Made by a program: the position numbers and the translations under genes
NCBI RefSeq assembly: GCF_013402875.1
Contig: NZ_CP058579.1
Span: 1,240,001 to 1,304,000 of the forward strand
Source: Halorarum salinum
GTDB taxonomy: Archaea; Halobacteriota; Halobacteria; Halobacteriales; Haloferacaceae
Direction of reading: 5' to 3'
Length of the DNA: 64,000 nt
Notes under the pieces: model-generated
What the model saw: only the letters and a program-made list of their open reading frames with translations
What the model was told of the DNA's origin: nothing
Database searches by the model: none
Shown here: piece by piece, positions 8,580 to 17,132 of the stretch
Layout of the letters: every line of letters starts with the position of its first letter
Numbering within the stretch: the stretch's first letter is position 1

Positions 8580-9650
8580 GTGAGCGATGACCCACGCGGA
8601 CGGACGGACCCTCCGTTCTCGCGCCGCCGGGCGCTCGCGGCGGGCGGCAGTCTCGTCGCCGCCGGCGTCGCGGGCTGTCTCGGCGACGGCCGCGTCGGCG
8701 GCGCGTCGGGGACGACCGGAGACGACGGGCCCCTCGCGGTGGCCTCGTTCTTCAGCTTCTACGACTTCGCGCGGAGGATCGCCGGCGAGACGCCGCTCCG
8801 GGTGAAGAACCTGGTCCCGACCGGCCTCCACGGCCACGGCTGGGAACCGGACGCGAGCGTCACGCGGGAGATCATCGAGGCCGACGCGTTCGTCCACGTC
8901 GGCGAGGACTTCCAGCCGTGGGCCGACCGGGCGATCCGGACCCTCGAGGACGACGGCGTCGACACGCACCTGATCAACGTCCGCGAGGGCGTCGAACTCG
9001 TGTCGCTCGCGGCGAGCCTGGACCCCGACGAGGAGGGCGTGGGGGAGGGCCGCGGCAAGGACCCACACTTCTGGCTGGATCCCCGCCGCGCGAAGCAGTC
9101 CGTCGACAACATCACCGAGGGGTTCGTCGAACTCCTCCCCGAGCACGAGGGGACGTTCCGCGACAACGCCGCGGCGTACAAGACGGACGTGCTCGACCGC
9201 ATCGACGCGGACTACGAACGGATCTTCGAGGCGGCCGAGCGGGACGTGGTGCAACTGGCCGCGCACAACGCCTTCCAGTACGTCGGCGTCCGCTACGGCG
9301 TCCGGATGCGGCCGCTGGTCACCAACCTCGCGGCGAGCGGGGACGTCAAGCCGTCCGACGTCACCGACGCCAAGCGGGTGATCGACGAGAACGACATCGA
9401 GTACATCGGCGCGGGGGTGTTCGAGACGCGACGGCCGGCCCGGCAACTGATCGCGGAGACCGCGGTGGAGGCGTACTACCCGGTGACCCCGTACGCGGGC
9501 GTTCGCGAGGACTGGGTGGAGAACGACTGGGGGTACGAGGAGATCGCCTACAACGTCAACATGCCGACGTTCGAGGTCGTCCTCGGGAACGCACCCCCCG
9601 AGGAGGCCGGCCCGGAGGGCTGGGACGAGCAGTGGCGGAACTTCGAGTGA
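8580..9650 (+). CDS. metal ABC transporter substrate-binding lipoprotein (ZnuA/MntC family)
   Basis: A 356-residue periplasmic-type binding protein for Zn or Mn import. The GTG at 8580 places a Tat lipoprotein signal at the start (SRRRALAAGG, then AGVAGC), which strongly supports this start over the ATG at 8325. Metal-ligand segments of the cluster A-I family are visible: GLHGHGWEP, DPHFWLDP and AHNAFQY. There is no long His-rich loop, so Zn versus Mn cannot be decided. It is the first gene of an operon; the next gene starts 5 bp after the stop (or overlaps it if its GTG at 9647 is used). Confidence 0.9.
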   Translation: MSDDPRGRTDPPFSRRRALAAGGSLVAAGVAGCLGDGRVGGASGTTGDDGPLAVASFFSFYDFARRIAGETPLRVKNLVPTGLHGHGWEPDASVTREIIEADAFVHVGEDFQPWADRAIRTLEDDGVDTHLINVREGVELVSLAASLDPDEEGVGEGRGKDPHFWLDPRRAKQSVDNITEGFVELLPEHEGTFRDNAAAYKTDVLDRIDADYERIFEAAERDVVQLAAHNAFQYVGVRYGVRMRPLVTNLAASGDVKPSDVTDAKRVIDENDIEYIGAGVFETRRPARQLIAETAVEAYYPVTPYAGVREDWVENDWGYEEIAYNVNMPTFEVVLGNAPPEEAGPEGWDEQWRNFE

Positions 9651-9655
9651 CCGAG

Positions 9656-10504
9656 ATGAACGGAACCACCGACGGGGAGACGGCGGCGACGGAGAGCGGG
9701 ACCGGGAGGACCGAATCGGCCGGCGACGGCACGACGACCGGATCCGGGACGACCGGACCCGGCGCTCGGGGGCCGGTCATCGAACTGTCCGACGTCGACT
9801 TCGGCTACGCCGCGACGCCGGTCGTCGAGGACGTCTCGGTCCGGATCGACGCGGGGGAGTACGCCGCCGTCGTCGGCCCGAACGGGTCGGGGAAGTCGAC
9901 GCTGATGAAACTGATGCTCGGGCTCCTCCGTCCCGACGAGGGCCAGGCCCGGTTGTTCGGCGAGCCGGCCCACGAGTTCGACGACGGCGCGCGCGTCGGC
10001 TACGTCGCCCAGGAGGCGAGCGCCTCGAAGGAGATGCCGATCACGGTCCGCGAGGTCGTGAAGATGGGGCGGTTCCCGCACGTCGGCTTCGGTCGCCTCT
10101 CGGAGGGGGACTGGCGGATCGTCGATCGCGCCCTCGACGTGGTCGGGATGGCCGCGTTCGGGGACCGCCGCGTGACGCGGCTCTCGGGCGGCCAGCGGCA
10201 GCGGGCGTTCATCGCGCGGGCGCTCGCGAGCGAGGCGGACCTCCTCGTGCTCGACGAGCCGACGGTCGGCGTCGACGTCGAGTCGGTCGACGCGTTCTAC
10301 GACCTGCTGGACGCGCTCAACGCGGACGGGATCACGGTGCTCCTGATCGAACACGACCTCGGTGCGGTGACGGACCACGCCGACCGCGTCGTCTGTCTCA
10401 ACCGGGAGGTCTACTTCGACGGCCCCACGGCCGAGTTCGTCGAGAGCGACGCGCTCGGGCGGGCGTTCGGGACTGCCCGGACCGTCACGGGTGGTTCGTC
10501 GTGA
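9656..10504 (+). CDS. metal ABC transporter ATP-binding protein
   Basis: A 282-residue ATPase energising the importer. Walker A is GPNGSGKST, the signature LSGGQRQR, and Walker B LLVLDEP, followed by the H-loop histidine in LIEHDLG. About 35 residues at the N-terminus are a Gly/Thr/Glu-rich extension before the ABC domain begins at VIELSDVDF. The ATG at 9656 is used; an in-frame GTG at 9647 overlapping the stop of the binding-protein gene is also possible. The stop overlaps the start of the permease gene, indicating tight translational coupling. Confidence 0.92.
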   Translation: MNGTTDGETAATESGTGRTESAGDGTTTGSGTTGPGARGPVIELSDVDFGYAATPVVEDVSVRIDAGEYAAVVGPNGSGKSTLMKLMLGLLRPDEGQARLFGEPAHEFDDGARVGYVAQEASASKEMPITVREVVKMGRFPHVGFGRLSEGDWRIVDRALDVVGMAAFGDRRVTRLSGGQRQRAFIARALASEADLLVLDEPTVGVDVESVDAFYDLLDALNADGITVLLIEHDLGAVTDHADRVVCLNREVYFDGPTAEFVESDALGRAFGTARTVTGGSS

Positions 10505-11514
10505 CGGGGATCGCCGGCCGTCCGCTCCAGGCGAGCCCGCTCGACCAGCTTCTGGCGCCGCTGTACTGGGCTCTCTCGCTGTGGTCGGAGCTCATGTTCC
10601 GGGTCGCCGCGGTGACGGGCCTCGAACTGCTCCAGTACCCGTTCATGCACCGGGCGGTCCTCGTCGGACTCTGCATCGGGGTGATGGCCCCGCTCATCGG
10701 GACGTTCCTGGTCCACAGGCAGCTCGCGCTCATCGGCGACGCGCTCGCACACACCGCGTTCGCGGGGGTCGCGGTCGGCCTGTTCGTCAACGCCGTGCTG
10801 AACCTCGACGTCTCGCCGTACCTCTCCGCGGTCGTCGTCGCGGTGATCGCGGCGCTGTTCATCGAACTCATCTCCGAGCACACGGACGCCTACAACGACG
10901 TCTCGATGGCGATCGTCCTCTCGACGGGGTTCGCGCTCGGGACCGTCCTGATCAGCATCAACGCGGGCGGGCTCGCGGTCGGCATCAACCAGTACCTGTT
11001 CGGAAACCTCGCGACGGTGTCCGCGGAGAACGCCGCCATCCTGCTGGTCCTGTTCGGCGTCATCGTCGCGACGGTCGCGCTCACTCGAAACCAGCTGCTG
11101 TACGTCACCTTCGACGAGGTGGCGGCGGAGGTGTCGGGCATCCCGGTCAGCTGGTACAACCGCGTGATGGTGATGCTCACAGCGCTCGTGGTCGTCGGCG
11201 CGATGCAGATCATGGGCGTCATCCTCGTCGCCGCGATGCTCGTCGTCCCCGTCGCGGGGGCCTCGCAGGTGTCCCGGAGCTTCTCGGGGTCGCTGCTCAC
11301 GTCGGTCGTCCTGGCCGAACTGGCGGTGCTCCTCGGCATCGGCGTCTCCTACTACGCCGAGGCGACGGCGGGGGGCGTCATCGTCCTGGTCGCGGTCGCC
11401 ATCTACGTCGGCTGCGTCGGCCTCGGGAAACTGCGGGCGCGGACCGGGAGCGACGCTCCCGCGCCCGAGATGGGAGCCGTCGACGCCGACCGGTCCGGGG
11501 ACGCCTCCGACTGA
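10501..11514 (+). CDS. metal ABC transporter permease (ZnuB/MntB family)
   Basis: A 337-residue integral membrane protein of the ABC-3 family with about eight to nine hydrophobic segments. It forms the channel for the metal importer encoded by the two preceding genes. Typical stretches are ALIGDALAHTAFAGVA near the N-terminal third and MQIMGVILVAAMLVVP later. The start is a GTG at 10501, overlapping the TGA of the ATPase gene by four bases (GTGA), so it is the last gene of the operon. The C-terminal ~30 residues are an acidic tail. Confidence 0.92.
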   Translation: MTGIAGRPLQASPLDQLLAPLYWALSLWSELMFRVAAVTGLELLQYPFMHRAVLVGLCIGVMAPLIGTFLVHRQLALIGDALAHTAFAGVAVGLFVNAVLNLDVSPYLSAVVVAVIAALFIELISEHTDAYNDVSMAIVLSTGFALGTVLISINAGGLAVGINQYLFGNLATVSAENAAILLVLFGVIVATVALTRNQLLYVTFDEVAAEVSGIPVSWYNRVMVMLTALVVVGAMQIMGVILVAAMLVVPVAGASQVSRSFSGSLLTSVVLAELAVLLGIGVSYYAEATAGGVIVLVAVAIYVGCVGLGKLRARTGSDAPAPEMGAVDADRSGDASD

Positions 11515-11864
11515 CCGTCCGACAGAAACCGGGGCGGGAGAGCGCCGTCGAAATCCGGGGGTGCCATCGTGCCCCCGGCGGCCGCCGGCGATTTCGTATC
11601 GCCGCATGCGATTTACCGCCGGCGCTTGTCGTCCCGCGGGTCGTCGGTCCCGCACGAACGAACTCGGGCGAGGGGCCCGCGACGCCGACGCGGTTCGACG
11701 GTAGCCCGCCTCGACCGGGCGTCTGATCGCCGCCACGGAGACGTTCCGGCGGGCGCCCGGCGTCCGCCCACTCGTCGCCGGGAACCGGCAGCAGTGGCCG
11801 GGGTTCGGAACCCCGTCCGCCACGGTTAGACAAGACTTAGGGGTCGGGACGGGCACGTACGGCC
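11515..11864. other. intergenic region before pepF, no feature recognised
   Basis: This 350-bp GC-rich gap follows the metal transporter operon. No coding frame with haloarchaeal composition and no strong repeat is visible. ACAAGACTTAGG at about 11831-11842 could contain the pepF promoter box, 23-33 bp before its ATG. Confidence 0.4.
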
Positions 11865-13661
11865 ATGAGTTCGGTTCCCGAACGGTCCGACGTCGACGCG
11901 GACTACAAGTGGAGCGTCGGGTCCATATACGGCTCCGACGAGGAGTGGGAGGCGGCGTACGAGGCGGCCGAGGCCTCGCTCGAGGACGTCCGCGCCTACG
12001 AGGGGCGGACGACCGGGAGCGCGGCGACCCTCCGCGAACTGCTCGAGACGTACGAGGCGGTGATGCGCGAGGTGTCGACGGTCGTCCAGTACGCGAACCT
12101 CCGCTCGAACGAGGACACGCGCGACCAGGAGTGCCAGGCGATGGCCGCGAAGGCCGGGTCGCTCTCCTCGGAGGCGTCGAGCGCGGCGAGCTTCATCGAG
12201 CCGGAACTGCAGGAACTCGACCGCGACGACGTGGAGGCGCTCGTCGAGGAGGAGCCCGCGCTCGCGGAGTACGAACACTACTTCGACGACGTGCTGCGGA
12301 TGAAGCCGCACACGCGTTCGGCCGAAGTGGAGGAGCTTCTCGCGGACCTCTCCGAGGTCACTAACGCGCCGAGCGAGACGTACTCGATGCTCTCGGACGC
12401 AGACATGACGTTCCCGACCGTGGAGGGGCCCGACGGCGAGGGGGTCGAGATCTCGCAGGGCAACTTCACGACGCTGCTCCAGAAGCCGGACCGCGAGTTC
12501 CGCCGGCGGGTCCACGAGGCATTCTACGGGGAGTGGGCCGGCGTGCGGAACGCGGTCGGCACGACGCTCTCGAAGTCGGTGAAGAAGGACGTGAAGATGG
12601 CGGAGGCCCGCAACTACGAGACGGCCCGCGAGGCCGCGCTCGACGGCCCGAACGTCCCCGTCGAGGTGTACGACAACCTCGTGAACACGGTGCGGGACAA
12701 CCTCGACTCCCTCCAGCGGCACGCCGACCTGAAGCGCCGCGCGCTCGACGTGGACGACCTGGAGATGTGGGACCTCTACATGTCGCTGACGGGCGACGAG
12801 GGGCCCGAAATCCCCTACGAGCGGGCGAAGGACCTCGTCGTCGAGGCGGTCGAACCCCTCGGCGAACCGTACCGCGAGCGGATGGGCGAAGGGCTGGAGT
12901 CGCGCTGGGTCGACGTGTACGAGAACCGCGGCAAGCGCTCGGGTGCGTACTCGGCGGGCACCTACGACACCCAGCCGTTCATCATGATGAACTACCAGGA
13001 CGACGTCTCCTCGATGTTCACGCTCGCCCACGAACTGGGCCACTCGATGCACTCGGAACTGGCGAAGGACGCCCAGCCGTGGCAGTACGCGAACTACGAG
13101 ATCTTCGTCGCCGAGGTCGCCTCGACGGTGAACGAGACGCTGCTCACGAACCACCTGCTGGAGAACGCGGAGGACGACGAACTCCGGGTCCACGCGCTCG
13201 ACCAGTACCTCGAACGCTTCCGCTCGACGCTGTTCCGCCAGACGATGTTCGCCGCGTTCGAACTGGCGATCCACGAGCACGCGGAGGCCGGCGAGCCCCT
13301 GACGCCGGACGTCTTCGACCGACTGTACGGCGACCTGAAGGAGGAGTTCTACGCGAACGCGACCGTCGACGACCACGTCCGCCGCGAGTGGATGCGCATC
13401 CCGCACTTCTACTACAACTTCTACGTCTACCAGTACTCGACCGGCGTCTCGGCGGCGGCCGCCGTCGTCGAGCGCATCCGCGAGGAGGGCGAGTCCGCGG
13501 CCGCCGACTACCGGGCCGCGCTGGAACTCGGCGGCGCCGAGTACCCCATCGACGTGCTCGAGGTCGCCGGCATCGACATGACCTCCCCCGAGCCGATCGA
13601 GTCCGCGATCCGCGTGTACGACGAGTACCTCGACCGCGCGGAGGAGCTTCTGGACCTGTAG
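11865..13661 (+). CDS. pepF: oligoendopeptidase F (M3B metallopeptidase)
   Basis: A 598-residue cytoplasmic zinc peptidase that degrades short peptides. The zinc motif is AHELGHSMH, with His389, Glu390 and His393 and the downstream Glu in EIFVAEVAST. The N-terminal ~190 residues (TTGSAATLRELLETYE...) match the helical M3 N-terminal domain. Length is typical for PepF. It stands between the metal importer and panB and could process peptides released by the proteasome, which is inference from the neighbourhood. Confidence 0.94.
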   Translation: MSSVPERSDVDADYKWSVGSIYGSDEEWEAAYEAAEASLEDVRAYEGRTTGSAATLRELLETYEAVMREVSTVVQYANLRSNEDTRDQECQAMAAKAGSLSSEASSAASFIEPELQELDRDDVEALVEEEPALAEYEHYFDDVLRMKPHTRSAEVEELLADLSEVTNAPSETYSMLSDADMTFPTVEGPDGEGVEISQGNFTTLLQKPDREFRRRVHEAFYGEWAGVRNAVGTTLSKSVKKDVKMAEARNYETAREAALDGPNVPVEVYDNLVNTVRDNLDSLQRHADLKRRALDVDDLEMWDLYMSLTGDEGPEIPYERAKDLVVEAVEPLGEPYRERMGEGLESRWVDVYENRGKRSGAYSAGTYDTQPFIMMNYQDDVSSMFTLAHELGHSMHSELAKDAQPWQYANYEIFVAEVASTVNETLLTNHLLENAEDDELRVHALDQYLERFRSTLFRQTMFAAFELAIHEHAEAGEPLTPDVFDRLYGDLKEEFYANATVDDHVRREWMRIPHFYYNFYVYQYSTGVSAAAAVVERIREEGESAAADYRAALELGGAEYPIDVLEVAGIDMTSPEPIESAIRVYDEYLDRAEELLDL

Positions 13662-13876
13662 GCGCCGGGGCGTCGTCAGCCCCCGCGACCGCGATCCCGT
13701 ACCGCCCCCCGGGTCGAGTGCGGTCCGTCCAGTCCGCCCGCCCGACGGGAACGCGCGGATGGAGCCGCGAGTCGGAGACCGCCTCGACTCCGCCGGGAAG
13801 GACCGGCCGACGATCGTCCGAAAAAGCTCCCGAGACCCAAAGCCACATTAACGGCAAGGCCGAAACTCGGGCACGA

Positions 13877-15109
13877 ATGTCTCGGAGTCCGTCCCTCCCA
13901 GATCGCCCACGCCTCGACCTCGACCCGGACATGAGCGAGGCGGAGCGGCTGGAGGCACTGCGCCAGCACTTCGAGCGGCTCGTTCAGGTGAACGAGGAAC
14001 TCGACGATCGGCTCGAGAGCGCCGAATCGCGGGGGGACGACCTCCAGGGCGAGGTCGACGAGCTGAAGCGCCGAAACGAGGCGCTGAAGACCTCCTCGCT
14101 GTACGTCGCGACCGTCGAGGAGCTCACCGACGACGGCGCGGTCATCAAACAGCACGGCAACAACCAGGAGGTGCTCACCGAGGTCTCCTCCCGGCTGGAG
14201 GACGACCTCGAACCGGGCGATCGGGTCGCGATCAACGACTCGTTCAGCGTCCAGACGGTGCTCGACGACGAGACCGACGCGCGGGCACAGGCGATGGAGG
14301 TCGACGGATCGCCCGAGGTGACCTACGACGACATCGGCGGCATCGACGACCAGGTGCGCGAGGTGCGCGAGGCCGTCGAGGCGCCGCTCGTGAACGCGGA
14401 ACAGTTCGAGACGGTCGGCGTCGAACCGCCGAGCGGGGTGCTGCTGCACGGCCCGCCCGGCACGGGGAAGACGATGCTTGCGAAGGCGGTCGCCAACGAG
14501 ACGGACGCCACGTTCATCAAGATGGCCGGCTCCGAACTCGTCCGGAAGTTCATCGGCGAGGGCGCGCGACTGGTCCGGGACCTGTTCGAACTCGCCTCCG
14601 AGCGGGAACCGGCCGTCATCTTCGTCGACGAGATCGACGCCGTCGCGGCCAAGCGGACGGACTCGAAGACGTCCGGGGACGCCGAGGTCCAGCGGACGAT
14701 GATGCAGTTGCTCTCGGAGATGGACGGCTTCGACGAGCGCGGCGAGATCCGCATCATCGCCGCCACGAACCGCTTCGACATGCTCGACGAGGCGATCCTC
14801 CGGCCGGGCCGGTTCGACCGGCTCATCGAGGTGCCAAAGCCCGAGGCGGAGGGCCGCGAACGCGTCCTCGACATCCACACCGCCGACATGAGCGTCGCCG
14901 ACGACGTGGACTTCCGCGACCTGGCGGCCGAACTGGACGACTACTCGGGCGCCGACATCGCGGCGCTGTGTACCGAGGCGGGGATGTTCGCCATCCGCGA
15001 GGACCGGACGACGGTGACCCGCGAGGACTTCGAGAGCGCCCGCGAGAAGGTCGAGGCGGGCGACGAGGGCACGATCACCCACGACGGCTTCGGCGCGTAC
15101 CAGTACTGA
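13877..15109 (+). CDS. proteasome-activating nucleotidase (PanB type)
   Basis: A 410-residue AAA+ ATPase that unfolds substrates for the 20S proteasome. Order: N-terminal coiled coil (about 25-75), OB-like domain (VATVEELTDDGAVIKQHGNN), AAA domain with Walker A GPPGTGKT near 193-200 and Walker B VIFVDEID near 246-253, then the helical lid (SGADIAALCTEAGMFA). The start MSRSPSLPDRP resembles Haloferax PanB as remembered, supporting 13877 over the later ATG at 13931. The final residues are AYQY, so the penultimate residue is Gln rather than the Tyr of a canonical HbYX proteasome-docking tail. A clear hairpin terminator follows. Confidence 0.95.
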   Translation: MSRSPSLPDRPRLDLDPDMSEAERLEALRQHFERLVQVNEELDDRLESAESRGDDLQGEVDELKRRNEALKTSSLYVATVEELTDDGAVIKQHGNNQEVLTEVSSRLEDDLEPGDRVAINDSFSVQTVLDDETDARAQAMEVDGSPEVTYDDIGGIDDQVREVREAVEAPLVNAEQFETVGVEPPSGVLLHGPPGTGKTMLAKAVANETDATFIKMAGSELVRKFIGEGARLVRDLFELASEREPAVIFVDEIDAVAAKRTDSKTSGDAEVQRTMMQLLSEMDGFDERGEIRIIAATNRFDMLDEAILRPGRFDRLIEVPKPEAEGRERVLDIHTADMSVADDVDFRDLAAELDDYSGADIAALCTEAGMFAIREDRTTVTREDFESAREKVEAGDEGTITHDGFGAYQY

Positions 15110-15113
15110 AGGA

Positions 15114-15138
15114 GGCTTCTCTCCGAAGCCCGGTTTTT
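15114..15138 (+). terminator. hairpin terminator after panB
   Basis: GGCTTC (15114-15119) pairs perfectly with GAAGCC (15125-15130) around a 5-nt loop, followed by CGG and five T residues (15134-15138), starting 4 bp past the panB stop. Confidence 0.6.
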
Positions 15139-15159
15139 CGGCGTCAGACCCAAACAGCC

Positions 15160-15276
15160 GCGGTGGCGCGTGCCGACTGGCCTCCGTGCCAGCCGGACGC
15201 GCGCGAGGGATGAGCGAACTGGCGCGCCCTCGTGGCGCGCCGGACGAGAGCGAATCGGCTGGGGAGGCGCGTGGCG
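15160..15276 (-). repeat. second module of the dispersed element, stand-alone copy
   Basis: GCGGTGGCGCGTGCCG, GACGCGCGCGAGGGATGAG and ATCGGCTGGGGAGGC occur here in the same order as at 22520-22680. On the minus strand this corresponds to the CCTCCCCAGCC...CTCATCCCTCGCGCGCG module found downstream of the fixed 3' end in other copies. The fixed ends with GAAAGCCCC and CTTTCAGTCCC are absent, so it is a partial copy. Confidence 0.55.
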
Positions 15277-15389
15277 TATCACGCTCGGCAGTAGTGATCC
15301 ACCACTCGACCTCCGCGCAGACGATGGCGGCTCGAACACGCAAGCCTCGCTTTCGACACCCCTTTTCGCCCGGCCCGCCGCGTACCGAC

Positions 15390-15872
15390 ATGGACATCCA
15401 CGTCGCCGCCGGGACGGCCCGCGCCCCCACCGCGATGGCGGCCTACGACGCCGCGCTCGCGGACGCGAACCTCCACAACTACAACCTCGTGCCGGTGTCC
15501 TCGGTCGTCCCCGCGGACGCCGAGGTGCGCTCGGTCGAGCGCGCCCCCGACCTCGGCCCGGCCGGCAACCGCCTGACGGTCGTGCAGGCGCACGGAACCG
15601 CATCGCCCGCCGACGCCCGCGAGACCGAGCGGGTCGTCGCCGGCCTCGGCTGGGCGACCGGGCCGGGTCCGGGGCTGTTCTACGAGGCCGACGGCACGGA
15701 CGTCGACTCCGTCGAGCGGACGATCGGGGAGGGCCTCGCGACCGGGGCCGACCTCCGCGACTGGACGTTCGACGGGGAGGAGGTCCGCCTCGCGAGCGCC
15801 GCGACCAGCGAGGACGCCTACACCGCGGCGGTCGTCGTCGCGGCCTACGGGGAGAGCGAACCGATCGCGTGA
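15390..15872 (+). CDS. pdaD: pyruvoyl-dependent arginine decarboxylase
   Basis: A 160-residue proenzyme that converts arginine to agmatine, the start of archaeal polyamine and agmatidine synthesis. The self-cleavage site is VPVSSVVP with Ser37-Ser38; in the family the chain breaks between the two serines and the second becomes the pyruvoyl group. The conserved N-terminal VAAGTARAPTAMAAYDAAL and the GPGPGLFYEA segment also fit. The ATG at 15390 gives the typical start. It is flanked on both sides by copies of the dispersed hairpin element. Confidence 0.92.
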   Translation: MDIHVAAGTARAPTAMAAYDAALADANLHNYNLVPVSSVVPADAEVRSVERAPDLGPAGNRLTVVQAHGTASPADARETERVVAGLGWATGPGPGLFYEADGTDVDSVERTIGEGLATGADLRDWTFDGEEVRLASAATSEDAYTAAVVVAAYGESEPIA

Positions 15873-15932
15873 TCTCTCGGTGATTCCGGGACTTTCGAGC
15901 GAGATACGGCGGGGAAACGTGGGATAACGAAC

Positions 15933-16340
15933 TCGAAAGCCCCCGCGGGTGTCGGCTCGCGCGATACGGAAGACGGTCCTGCTCGCTCACTTTGCTCGCT
16001 GCGCTCGTCGGCTGCGACTTCCGATGTCGCCCTCACTGCGTTCGCGCGACCCTCGCTGCGCGCTTCGCGCTCCCTTCGGTCGCGCTCCAGTGCTTGCGTC
16101 GTCGGGGTTCGCCGAGAGCCACGGCCCCTTTCAGTCCCACACACCGCCGCCTCGCCCTCCCCAGCCTCCCGCGCTCCTCGCGTTCGCTCCCTCCGGTCGC
16201 TCACGCTGCGGTGTCCGCGGGCGACCCGCAAGTCGCCCGCGGGCTAGCGAGACCTTCGGTCTCGCCGTGCTCGTCCCTCGCGCGCGTCTACTCGCCCCGC
16301 GAGGGGGCTCGCGTCGCGCGCGCCGGCCGGTTGGCCCTCT
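15933..16340 (+). repeat. dispersed hairpin element, copy with both modules
   Basis: The 5' end CGAAAGCCCCCGCGGG is at about 15933 and the 3' end GGCCCCTTTCAGTCCCA at 16123-16139, giving a 208-bp first module whose centre is full of short inverted repeats. It continues into the second module: CCCTCCCCAGCC (about 16152), CTCGTCCCTCGCGCGCGTC (about 16270) and GGGGGCTCGCGTCGCGCGCG (about 16304). It fills the space between pdaD and the next gene. Confidence 0.7.
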
Positions 16341-16422
16341 CGAAGCACGTCCGCCGGAACACCGTCTTCGCCACCGCCGACGCCTTTATCCCGGCCAACC
16401 GCCTATCCCGGGCACATCTTCA

Positions 16423-16803
16423 ATGAACGGCAACAACCCGTACGCCGGTGCGCCGGGCGTCGTCGACGCCGGGCGGCCGGCGGAGGTGGACCTCAGCGCC
16501 GAGCAGAAGGACGCGCTCCGGCGCGCGGTCGCCGGAATCGTCTCCCGCACAGAGTCGTACCTGCCGGACGGCTACGCGGTCGGCTCCGAACTCTCCTACG
16601 GCGCCGAGGGCCCGCAGGCGACCGTCGCCGTGCGCCCGCCCGTCGGCCATCCCGTCAGCGCCGGGTTCACGCCGGATCTCGAGGAGCTGGAGGCGGGACT
16701 CGACCAGACGGACCGCGACGAGGTCGCGCGCGGGCTCGCCGCCAGCGCGGCCGCGCAGGTGATGAACGCCGTCGGCGACGACCTCGAACCGACGGCCCGC
16801 TGA
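16423..16803 (+). CDS. small conserved haloarchaeal protein (DUF5811-like)
   Basis: A 126-residue soluble acidic protein starting MNGNNPYAGAPGVVDAG. I recognise this start from a conserved haloarchaeal family that I recall as DUF5811; the family number is from memory. It contains an Asp/Glu-rich helical part (LSAEQKDALRRAVAGIVSRTESYLP written in the protein as one run of helices, residues 26-50) and a beta-rich middle. No catalytic motif is seen. A TTTAT box at about 16384-16388 lies some 35 bp before the ATG. Function unknown. Confidence 0.75.
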   Translation: MNGNNPYAGAPGVVDAGRPAEVDLSAEQKDALRRAVAGIVSRTESYLPDGYAVGSELSYGAEGPQATVAVRPPVGHPVSAGFTPDLEELEAGLDQTDRDEVARGLAASAAAQVMNAVGDDLEPTAR

Positions 16804-16810
16804 TCTCCGG

Positions 16811-17050
16811 CTAGTTCTCCGGCCGCGACCGCGGCCCGCCCGGCACTGCGACGAACAGCGCGTAGCCGACCAGCGACGCCGCGAGCGCCGACCCGATCGC
16901 CGCGCCGACGGCGAGCGGAACCGCGCCCGTCGTTCCGAGGAGCAGCCCCGACAGCACCAGCAACGGGATCCCGGCCAGCAGGAGGTCGTATCGCGTCGGC
17001 GATTCCGGAACGATGCCGATCTCGGCGCTCCCAGGGTCACGTACGCTCAT
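16811..17050 (-). CDS. small two-helix membrane protein
   Basis: A 79-residue protein with two hydrophobic segments (about residues 23-44 and 48-70) and charged ends (N-terminal MSVRDPGSAEIGIVPESP, C-terminal PRSRPEN). It converges with the gene at 16423 and ends 7 bp from its stop. No known family; similar small membrane proteins are common next to housekeeping genes in haloarchaea. It lies about 80 bp downstream of infB on the same strand, so it could be read from the infB transcript. Confidence 0.65.
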   Translation of the reverse strand: MSVRDPGSAEIGIVPESPTRYDLLLAGIPLLVLSGLLLGTTGAVPLAVGAAIGSALAASLVGYALFVAVPGGPRSRPEN

Positions 17051-17132
17051 CGTCGCTCACCGTGGTGAACTGACGGCGAGGCACCACAAATATCTTTCCG
17101 AAACCCGGGTACGGGAGTCCGAATCGGAGCCG

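Noticed and set aside
8344-8583. 79-residue frame upstream of the metal-binding protein
   Set aside because: The frame overlaps the GTG of the next gene in a coupling-like way, but the peptide is arginine- and proline-rich and unlike haloarchaeal proteins.
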